From assembly GCA_045539595.1 (NCBI GenBank), contig JAZQFQ010000089.1:1-11458 (forward strand): a DNA stretch of 11,458 bases, read 5' to 3'. This document shows, piece after piece, positions 6,158 through 11,458 of the stretch. Each line of letters begins with the position of its first letter. Positions within the stretch are counted from its first letter, which is position 1. Below the pieces are notes generated by a model. The model did no database searches, was not told the origin of the DNA, and saw only the letters and a list, made by a program, of their open reading frames with translations. This DNA is from SIG701 sp045539595. GTDB taxonomy: Bacteria; Bacillota; Clostridia; Oscillospirales; CAG-272. Position numbers and translations under genes: made by a program.

Positions 6158-6388
6158 ATGATAAAGAAAGATATATTTGAAGTTTTAAGAGATAAGATGC
6201 ATTGCGAATACGTATCGGATCTGCTCTTTGTGGATTACGAAAGGATTCGAATTCATTTAGAGTATATGGACCAAAATGACTTTGAACTGAAGGAGATTCT
6301 GGATGCCATATCATGGTTTGGTGGCACGGTTCCCGAAGAAGTAACAAAGGATAATGCATGGAGTGCATTGCTTGAACTGAAAAGATAA
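6158..6388 (+). CDS. Small protein of unknown function ending the AP2 operon
   Basis: The product is 76 residues with a very good ribosome binding site (AAGGAG, 6146-6151), which overlaps the AP2-C stop. Translation coupling is likely. The protein is acidic and probably helical with no signal peptide, membrane helix or Cys pair (one Cys, residue 16). Visible stretches are DIFEVLRDKMHCEYVSDLLF, RIHLEYMDQNDFELKEILDA and a short C-terminal helix. I do not recognise the family. Its place between the AP2 genes and a strong terminator makes it the last gene of this operon; it could be an accessory or modulator protein, but nothing in the sequence shows that. Confidence 0.6.
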   Translation: MIKKDIFEVLRDKMHCEYVSDLLFVDYERIRIHLEYMDQNDFELKEILDAISWFGGTVPEEVTKDNAWSALLELKR

Positions 6389-6390
6389 AC

Positions 6391-6402
6391 AACATAATCA
6401 AT
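6391..6402 (+). repeat. Half copy of the palindromic site, direct repeat of 3412-3423
   Basis: AACATAATCAAT here is identical over 12 bases to the left half and centre of site 3 (3412-3423) and then diverges (GACTAACC). It lies three bases after the last gene of the AP2 operon and just before its terminator. It may be a decayed site, a binding half-site or one end of a direct repeat around the module. Confidence 0.5.
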
Positions 6403-6411
6403 GACTAACCC

Positions 6412-6447
6412 TCCGCAGTAGAGAAAACCACTCTACTGCGGATTTTT
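6412..6447 (+). terminator. Rho-independent terminator of the AP2 operon
   Basis: A perfect 12-bp stem, TCCGCAGTAGAG (6412-6423) and CTCTACTGCGGA (6431-6442), with loop AAAACCA, is followed by TTTTTG. This is a classic intrinsic terminator on the + strand. Confidence 0.9.
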
Positions 6448-6489
6448 GTAACTTTTTAGAGAATAAAATCGAAAACTACACAGAAACTA

Positions 6490-6518
6490 TTGCAATCGAT
6501 TTAATTTTATGCTATAAT
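6490..6518 (+). promoter_or_regulatory. Sigma-A-type promoter of the TetR-family gene
   Basis: The -35 is TTGCAA (6490-6495) and the -10 is a perfect TATAAT (6513-6518), with a 17-base spacer. Transcription would start near 6525, leaving a leader of about 60 bases that contains the palindrome at 6535-6558. Confidence 0.75.
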
Positions 6519-6534
6519 TAGCCATAGTGCAAAA

Positions 6535-6558
6535 TACAAGTGTTTCGATACACTTGTA
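6535..6558. promoter_or_regulatory. Palindromic operator candidate for the TetR-family regulator
   Basis: A perfect 9-bp inverted repeat, TACAAGTGT and ACACTTGTA, surrounds TTCGAT. The size (24 bp) and position just after the predicted transcription start fit a TetR-family dimer site that would block transcription of its own gene. A hairpin in the leader RNA is the alternative reading. Confidence 0.6.
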
Positions 6559-6587
6559 CCTATCAAAAAACAACAGGAGGTGACCGG

Positions 6588-7304
6588 ATGGGGCGCGGAA
6601 TCACGACAACAAAATTTGAGATCGTTCAGGTAGCATCAGAATTCTTTTTTGAAGTTGGCTATTCCAAAACTTCACCGAATATGATCGCAAAGGAACTGGG
6701 AATCAGTACGGGAAACATATCCTACTACTTCCCAACAAAAGAACATCTGCTGAAGGTCCTCGTTGAGACTCTTTGCGATTATCAAATGAAAATGATAGAA
6801 GCAGAAAAAGATATCGGAATGGGTTCAGTCGCTTCTATTTGTATGGAAACGATGACGGTAGCCGTGGCGTGTGACGAAAGCGAGATTGCAAGAGACTTCT
6901 TCATCTCCGCATTTGAAAGTCTACTTTGCCGCGATTATCTTCGGGAAAACCACGTAGAACGGGCAAAGAAGATCTTTGCAAAAGAATGCGGTGACTGGAC
7001 GGATGAGCAGTTCCATCAAGCTGAGCTTCTTGTGATGGGGCTTCAGTATGCAGCTATCGTTCCCACAAGCGCTGATATTCCTGTAAGAACGAGAGTTGCA
7101 GGAGCGCTGAACCAAGTTCTAAGCATCTATAACGTGGATGAAGAAACACGAAAAAAAGAGATCGACAAGGTTCTTACAAAGGACTGTCGGGGAATCAGCA
7201 AACAGGTGCTTGAAGGATTCACCCGCTTTGTTGAAAAGACGAACCACAACACGCTGGAAGAAATGATCCGAGGACATCGACGAAAAACCAGAGCGAATGC
7301 CTAA
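6588..7304 (+). CDS. TetR/AcrR-family transcriptional regulator
   Basis: The product is 238 residues from ATG 6588, chosen because AGGAGGTGA at 6575-6583 precedes it closely. An upstream in-frame GTG at 6540 lies inside the operator palindrome and is rejected. Residues about 10-60 are the N-terminal DNA-binding domain: KFEIVQVASEFFFEVGYSKT, then the helix-turn-helix NMIAKELGISTGNISYYFPT and KEHLLKVLVE. This is the standard TetR-family pattern ending in Y-x-F-x-x-K-E-x-L. The rest is helical and would form the ligand-binding and dimerisation domain. The C-terminal part (about 185-238) is charged and longer than in the smallest members. It likely represses its own promoter through the palindrome at 6535-6558. 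Surface-protein genes follow on the same strand with no clear terminator between, so they may be co-transcribed or co-regulated. The ligand is unknown. Confidence 0.88.
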   Translation: MGRGITTTKFEIVQVASEFFFEVGYSKTSPNMIAKELGISTGNISYYFPTKEHLLKVLVETLCDYQMKMIEAEKDIGMGSVASICMETMTVAVACDESEIARDFFISAFESLLCRDYLRENHVERAKKIFAKECGDWTDEQFHQAELLVMGLQYAAIVPTSADIPVRTRVAGALNQVLSIYNVDEETRKKEIDKVLTKDCRGISKQVLEGFTRFVEKTNHNTLEEMIRGHRRKTRANA

Positions 7305-7389
7305 ACAAGGGTGCCACCATTTCGTGGAATAACAAGCATTCTGCGAAAGAACCCTAATGACTCAGTATCTAATCAAAGGAGATAAACCC

Positions 7390-7935
7390 ATGAACCAAAA
7401 ACAAAAACGAACGCTTATCATTGTTGCGGTCGTGTTGGTGCTTGCCTTACTTGCCGTGGGCATTTGGCTGGCTGTTCGCTCAGGTGATGACGGAGAGCAT
7501 CAGCATTCACCAATCCTGGTTGAAGCAAAGGAAGCAACCTGTACCGAGGACGGCAACAATGCCTACTACCGCTGTGAGTGCGGCAAGTTCTTTACCGATC
7601 AGGCTTGCAAGAATGAAACCACCGAAGCGGAACAGATCATTCCAGCCAAGGGACACAATGCTGTCGACGATGGCGATTGCGATACTGCACTTGTCTGCAG
7701 CGTGTGTAACGCCGTGGTTCGAGAAGCCGGTATTCATCTTCCGGAAAAAGACGACGGCAATTGTAAAACAGAGGTCAAATGTCAGAACTGCGGCGAGGTT
7801 GCAATTGCTGCCAGTAGCGATCATAAGGACACAGACCACGACTACATCTGCGACAACGGCGATTGTCAGATAACAGTCGAGGGCGCACCTAAAGACGATA
7901 ATGAAGGCATCGACCTTCCTATTGATAAAAACTGA
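7390..7935 (+). CDS. Cys-rich single-pass membrane protein with extracellular CxxC modules
   Basis: The product is 181 residues from ATG 7390; AAAGGAGAT at 7375-7383 decides this start over an in-frame ATG at 7357. A short basic N-terminus (MNQKQKRT) is followed by one membrane helix (about 9-30, LIIVAVVLVLALLAVGIWLAV). The outer part carries several modules with paired cysteines: ATCTEDGNNAYYRCECG, DCDTALVCSVC, NCKTEVKCQNC and YICDNGDCQ. This repeated Cys/His/Asp-rich style is common in surface proteins of gut Clostridia, often in company with Ig-like repeats, and similar CxxC sequence occurs in the next protein. The modules may bind a metal or form disulfides. There is no sorting signal. 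The function is unknown; adhesion or a lipid/peptidoglycan-associated surface role is a guess. Confidence 0.75.
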   Translation: MNQKQKRTLIIVAVVLVLALLAVGIWLAVRSGDDGEHQHSPILVEAKEATCTEDGNNAYYRCECGKFFTDQACKNETTEAEQIIPAKGHNAVDDGDCDTALVCSVCNAVVREAGIHLPEKDDGNCKTEVKCQNCGEVAIAASSDHKDTDHDYICDNGDCQITVEGAPKDDNEGIDLPIDKN

Positions 7936-7962
7936 TAAAATCAGTAAGGAGGAAAAACAACT

Positions 7963-10269
7963 ATGAAAACAAAATTCACGAGCAAGTTCATCATGCTGGT
8001 TTTGTCTGTCGTGATGATAACGACACTGTGCGCGAGTCTTGCTGTTTTTGCGTTTGCGGCAGAGACAGATACCCCTGTCGCAGAATTTGTCGGCAAACAG
8101 GTCAACCTCGGCGGCGATATTTCAATGAAATTTCACGTCAGAAACAATGAAGATCGCCCCATCGAAAGCATAACGGTCGAGGTCGAATTCCTCGGTAAGC
8201 TAACGTATCTTACCGAGTGCGAGAAGCATCCCACTGACGCTAAAGTGTATATCTACACCTTTGAAGGCATCAATCCTCAGTGCTTGGGCGATCCCATGAA
8301 TGTAACGATTCTCGTGGGTGGCATCCCGGTGGGGCATGAAAAGGCAAGCCTCATCGATTACAGCGTAGAAAAGAATCTTAATGATATTTATGACGACTGT
8401 ACCGAAGCACAGAAGCAGCTCATCGATGACCTCCGTGCTTACGGTAAAGCATCCGAGGTTTACACGGGTCACACATCTATGACCGGCACGAACTACCCCG
8501 TGAGAGAGGTAGAAATTCCCGCAACAAGCATTACTACTACCGATACTGCGGATGACGTGAATCTTAATACCGTCAACGTGCGTTTCGGAACTATGAATTA
8601 TCTGATGTTCAAGTTTGAATTCGCATCGGGTACGCCTACCGACCTTGGCGACAAGGTAAGGATCGATGGAGAAGCTCCTGCGGATGCCTATATCGACGGC
8701 AATTACTACGTTGTTGTCAGCAAACCCATCTCTCCCGAAAACTTCCATAAGGATGTAAGCCTGGACTACGATGGATCCAAACTTACCCTTTCCTTCAGCA
8801 TCAACGACTATTGCAGAACGGTTATAGACGGTAATTATGCGGAGGAAATGGAAACTCTTGCACAGGCACTCTACAACTACGGTCTTTCCGCACACATCGT
8901 AAAAGGCAACCATGAGGGCGGCACCGCAACCTGTGCGGCACAGAAAGTATGTACGATCTGCGGAAACGGCTATGGCAATCTTCTTGACCACAACTACACC
9001 TACACCGCAAACGATGATACAAACACCATCACCGAGTCTTGCGATAAGGGCTGTGGTCATAACAAGGCCATCACTCTCAAAGCTCCCGAAAATGCAGTTT
9101 ATAACGGCAACGCACATCAGGCAAGCGTAGAAGGTGCTATTGATGCTGAATACGACCTCACCTATAATGCGAACCCTGTTGACGCCGGAAGCTATACCGC
9201 AACCCTTACCGTAGATGATAAGAGCGTAAGCGTAACCTACACCATCGAAAAGGGCATCCCTTCTGTAACTGCCCCCACAGCAAACACGCTCACCTATAAC
9301 GGCGAAGCACAGGCACTTGTGAACGCAGGCTCTACAGACTTTGGTACGATGCTTTACAGCTTGACCGAGAGTGGCGAGTTCACAACCACCATTCCCACAG
9401 GCACAAACGCAGGTTCCTATACCGTTTACTACCGTGTACAGGGCAACGACAACGTGAACGATTCCGCGGTAGCAAGTGTGACTGTAGTAATCGCTAAGGC
9501 AGTAGCGAGCATCACAGCAGCTCCTACCCCCAATACGCTGACCTACAGCGGCGAAGCGCAGTATCTCATCAACACAGGTGAAGCGAACGTTGGAACGATG
9601 GTTTACAGTTTGACCGAGAACGACGGTTATACCACAAGCATCCCCCAAGGCACAAATGCAGGCGATTACACGGTTTGGTATTACGTTCAGGGTGATGCAA
9701 ACCATAAAGACAGCGCAAAGGCTTCCGTGTCCGTTAACATCGCAAAGGCACCTTTGACTGTAACGGCTGATGCGAAAATCAAGTCCTACGGCGATGAAAA
9801 TCCCACACTGACATACACGGCAGAAGGTCTGCTTGGTGGTGATACGCTGACCAGCGCGCTGACCGGCGCACTGAGTCGTGGGGAAGGCGAAAATGTGGGA
9901 TCGTATGCCATCACTCTGGGCACTCTGTCCGCAGACAACTACACCATTTCCTTCGTGGGAGCAGATTTTACTATCCAAGCAAAGGAAGTCACCGATCCAA
10001 CCGTAACTCTTGACCAGACGAGCTACCAGTACGACGGCAATGTAAAGGAGCCCAAGGTTACCTCCATCGTTGTTGACGGTCGCACCTTGAAAGAAGGCAT
10101 AGATTATACCGTATCCTACGAGGACAACGTATACGTTAATACTGAGGCAAAGGTAGTCATCAACTTCATGGGCAACTACGACGGTACATTCAAAAAGTGG
10201 TTCACAATCACGCAGGATCCCAATACCACCGAATTTGACGGAGAGTGGGTTACCATTCCAAAGGGATAA
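7963..10269 (+). CDS. Large secreted repeat protein with Ig-like and MBG/YGX-type domains
   Basis: The product is 768 residues; AAGGAGG at about 7946-7952 supports ATG 7963. A signal peptide covers about residues 1-33 (ending AVFAFAAE). Residues about 34-310 form an N-terminal region I cannot assign. A Cys segment follows (about 324-362; CTICGNGYGN, CDKGCGHNK). After it come beta-sandwich repeats: one at about 366-430, then two closely similar 83-residue units from 438 and 521 (both TLTY-GEAQ ... GTNAG-YTV-Y-VQG). An MBG/YGX-type domain follows at about 603-675 (KIKSYGDENPTLTYTAEGL). The last is an Ig-like domain (about 680-750, TSYQYDGNVKEPKVTSIVVD). The protein ends without a sorting signal or membrane helix, so it is released or held by a partner. 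Such repeats are typical of adhesins and surface-layer accessory proteins. The domain types are seen; the ligand is not known. Confidence 0.8.
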   Translation: MKTKFTSKFIMLVLSVVMITTLCASLAVFAFAAETDTPVAEFVGKQVNLGGDISMKFHVRNNEDRPIESITVEVEFLGKLTYLTECEKHPTDAKVYIYTFEGINPQCLGDPMNVTILVGGIPVGHEKASLIDYSVEKNLNDIYDDCTEAQKQLIDDLRAYGKASEVYTGHTSMTGTNYPVREVEIPATSITTTDTADDVNLNTVNVRFGTMNYLMFKFEFASGTPTDLGDKVRIDGEAPADAYIDGNYYVVVSKPISPENFHKDVSLDYDGSKLTLSFSINDYCRTVIDGNYAEEMETLAQALYNYGLSAHIVKGNHEGGTATCAAQKVCTICGNGYGNLLDHNYTYTANDDTNTITESCDKGCGHNKAITLKAPENAVYNGNAHQASVEGAIDAEYDLTYNANPVDAGSYTATLTVDDKSVSVTYTIEKGIPSVTAPTANTLTYNGEAQALVNAGSTDFGTMLYSLTESGEFTTTIPTGTNAGSYTVYYRVQGNDNVNDSAVASVTVVIAKAVASITAAPTPNTLTYSGEAQYLINTGEANVGTMVYSLTENDGYTTSIPQGTNAGDYTVWYYVQGDANHKDSAKASVSVNIAKAPLTVTADAKIKSYGDENPTLTYTAEGLLGGDTLTSALTGALSRGEGENVGSYAITLGTLSADNYTISFVGADFTIQAKEVTDPTVTLDQTSYQYDGNVKEPKVTSIVVDGRTLKEGIDYTVSYEDNVYVNTEAKVVINFMGNYDGTFKKWFTITQDPNTTEFDGEWVTIPKG
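9274..9750 (+). repeat. Two tandem coding repeats of 249 bases
   Basis: Two units, starting at 9274 and 9523 (PTANTLTYNGEAQ and PTPNTLTYSGEAQ), encode 83-residue beta-sandwich repeats of the large secreted protein. They have diverged, so the duplication is not recent, but the conserved blocks could still recombine and change the repeat number. Confidence 0.75.
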
Positions 10270-10297
10270 GCCCTGGTCATAAATACTGTATGATTTT

Positions 10298-10328
10298 GTC
10301 AAGGCAGGGCAACCTGCCCTGCCTTGAC
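10298..10328 (+). terminator. Hairpin 1 after the large secreted protein
   Basis: A 13-bp perfect stem, GTCAAGGCAGGGC (10298-10310) and GCCCTGCCTTGAC (10316-10328), with an extra inner A-T pair, is GC-rich and very stable. It is followed by CTTTC, not a true T-run, so termination may be incomplete. It may also protect the upstream mRNA 3' end. Confidence 0.5.
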
Positions 10329-10331
10329 CTT

Positions 10332-10370
10332 TCACAAATGGGCATAGACGAGTGTTATGCCTATTTGTGA
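10332..10370 (+). other. Hairpin 2, directly after hairpin 1
   Basis: A 15-bp stem with one G-T position is formed by TCACAAATGGGCATA (10332-10346) and TATGCCTATTTGTGA (10356-10370), with a 9-base loop. It starts three bases after hairpin 1 and ends 43 bases before the next ATG, in its leader. It could be an operator-like palindrome, an mRNA-processing element or part of an attenuator. No T-run follows. Confidence 0.45.
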
Positions 10371-10413
10371 GAGAAGAGTAGATCTTCCGATAAATTTGGT
10401 TGGAGGAAAGCCA

Positions 10414-11458
10414 ATGAAATCAACAAGAAGAAAATCAAAGATTGCAGGACTATTTCTTGCTCTTTTAGTACTTATAATTACACTTGGAGCATTTGATGTG
10501 ACAGCATTTGCAGCGGAGGGCAGTCTCTGTACATCAACTGAATCCTGTGCCGGTACCTATGTAAACGGCTTTTGCTCTGTATGCAGCGGTTACGAGCCTG
10601 CGGCCTTGAACGCAGACGGCTACTACGAGATCGCGAGCGCAGGTCATCTCTTCTGGTACGCAAATTACATAAACACTGTTGACAGAACAGCAAATGCAGT
10701 CCTTACAGCAGACATCGACCTTGAAAACAGACCTTGGACGCCTATCGGCGTGATGGGAGAAGACAGCAACAGCTTCCACGGTGTCTTTGACGGACAGTAT
10801 CACACCATCACAGGTCTGAATGTAACCGCAACAAGCAACGGAGCTGGCTTCTTCGGTGAGGTCAGAACGGGTACGGTCAAGAACTTCACCATCTACGGTG
10901 AGGTGGTCGTGAACGCCGAGGTCGATTATGTTGGCGGTGTCATCGGATCGATTTGCGGTCTGAATGGCGAAAACGACCTTTACCGCAATGGCGCGGAGAT
11001 TCAGAATATTACCTCTTATGTGAATGTTACCGCAAAGGCGCACGGCGCTGGTATGATCGGCGGCTTTGTGGGATACGCAGACCACCAGAGTCTGATTGAA
11101 AAATGCTCTTGGTACGGCACCTTTGACGCAGGCAGTTGCCATGTGGACAACGGTGCGGGTGGCTTTATCGGTAAGACTCAGGAGAATACCAGTGAAGTGA
11201 CCATCCGCAACTGTGCGGCATACGGTACCATCAAGACCAATTACGCAGGCGACTATAATAACACCGCAACCATTTATATGGGCGGATTTTTAGGCATTTC
11301 CGACACGGGTGCAAAGACTGTCCTTGAAAACTGCTTGTTTGCAGGTAAGTTTGAGCGCGGTGAAAATCTGACCGATGAGGCTCGTCTTGGCGCATTTGGC
11401 ACGCTTCGGAGTGTTAATGCAATCAAGAATTGCTATTACCTCGGTGACGACGGTCTTG
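10414..11458 (+). CDS. Secreted GLUG-type repeat surface protein, 3'-truncated
   Basis: ATG 10414 (TGGAGG at 10401-10406) opens a frame with no stop up to the window end, giving 348 visible residues. A signal peptide covers about 1-34 (basic MKSTRRKSK, hydrophobic core, AFAAEG). A Cys-rich stretch follows at about 39-56 (C39, C45, C53, C56; the last two form CSVC), echoing the CxxC modules of the two upstream proteins. Then comes a repeat region of GLUG style: ADIDLENRPWTPIG, FHGVFDGQYHTITGLNV, GAGFFGEVRTGTVKNFTI, GGVIGSICG, GGFVGYADHQSLIEKCSWYG, GGFIGKTQE and GGFLGISDTG, alternating with short strands. Such repeats usually fold as a right-handed beta-helix or solenoid in secreted adhesins, with occasional sugar or peptide-cleaving domains further on; the C-terminus is not visible here. 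It lies downstream of two hairpins and is probably part of the same surface cluster, though it may have its own promoter. Confidence 0.78.
   Translation, partial: MKSTRRKSKIAGLFLALLVLIITLGAFDVTAFAAEGSLCTSTESCAGTYVNGFCSVCSGYEPAALNADGYYEIASAGHLFWYANYINTVDRTANAVLTADIDLENRPWTPIGVMGEDSNSFHGVFDGQYHTITGLNVTATSNGAGFFGEVRTGTVKNFTIYGEVVVNAEVDYVGGVIGSICGLNGENDLYRNGAEIQNITSYVNVTAKAHGAGMIGGFVGYADHQSLIEKCSWYGTFDAGSCHVDNGAGGFIGKTQENTSEVTIRNCAAYGTIKTNYAGDYNNTATIYMGGFLGISDTGAKTVLENCLFAGKFERGENLTDEARLGAFGTLRSVNAIKNCYYLGDDGL

Noticed and set aside
6540..6587. Upstream GTG start for the TetR-family gene
   Set aside because: The GTG at 6540 is inside the palindrome and lacks a ribosome binding site, while AGGAGGTGA is correctly placed before ATG 6588.
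7421..7873. + strand open frame of 150 codons within the Cys-rich membrane protein gene
   Set aside because: It is an alternative frame of a gene with a good start, membrane helix and CxxC modules; the alternative protein has no recognisable features.
8200..10335. Long - strand open frame of 711 codons
   Set aside because: It lies fully antisense to the 768-residue secreted protein, which has a ribosome binding site, signal peptide and recognisable repeats. The - strand translation has no recognisable domain and arises from codon bias.
10534..11142. - strand open frame of 202 codons near the window end
   Set aside because: It is antisense to the truncated GLUG-type protein, whose + strand frame has signal peptide, ribosome binding site and repeats.

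Overview
The window looks like chromosome from a Gram-positive Clostridia-type anaerobe, probably a gut or rumen Eubacteriales relative. The evidence is strong AGGAGG-type ribosome binding sites, GTG and TTG starts, TasA/camelysin-type (SipW-class) signal peptides, a PPQTG sorting signal, and large secreted proteins with MBG/YGX and GLUG-type repeats. All genes are on the + strand. No rRNA, tRNA or CRISPR array was seen. The species cannot be named from the sequence alone.

Region 1 (1-3194) is an envelope/matrix operon. It holds a 5'-truncated TasA-like protein, a PPQTG-anchored surface protein, a second TasA-like protein, a SipW-class-signal protein carrying a LysM domain and a Thr/Pro/Glu-rich tail, and an overlapping 82-residue Cys-rich protein. 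The likely partner, a SipW-type signal peptidase, would lie upstream of the window. The set suggests an extracellular fibre or matrix made of TasA-like subunits, with one sortase- or membrane-attached protein and one peptidoglycan-binding protein.

Region 2 (3195-6447) is the most unusual part. The leader contains three exact copies of an 18-bp palindrome (ACATAATCAATATTATGT), two of them overlapping a plausible promoter. The operon that follows encodes three different proteins built from the same parts: Cys-rich repeats (G-x-L-T-V ... WxCxCxCGN ... SCGCL) plus AP2-type DNA-binding domains. The middle protein also has an N-terminal domain resembling the core-binding domain of tyrosine recombinases but no catalytic domain. 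A 76-residue unknown protein and a strong terminator close the operon. Twelve bases of the palindrome (AACATAATCAAT) recur just after the last gene, so a direct repeat brackets the module. This is the best candidate here for an undescribed system: a self-regulating AP2 regulator cassette or the remains of a mobile element.

Region 3 (6490-11458) starts with a TetR-family regulator that has a good sigma-A-type promoter and a perfect 9-bp-arm palindrome just downstream of it, which suggests autorepression. It is followed by a Cys-rich single-pass membrane protein, a 768-residue secreted protein with Ig-like/MBG repeats, two tandem hairpins, and a secreted GLUG-type repeat protein that runs off the window end. 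These look like adhesin or surface proteins, possibly under control of the TetR-family protein.
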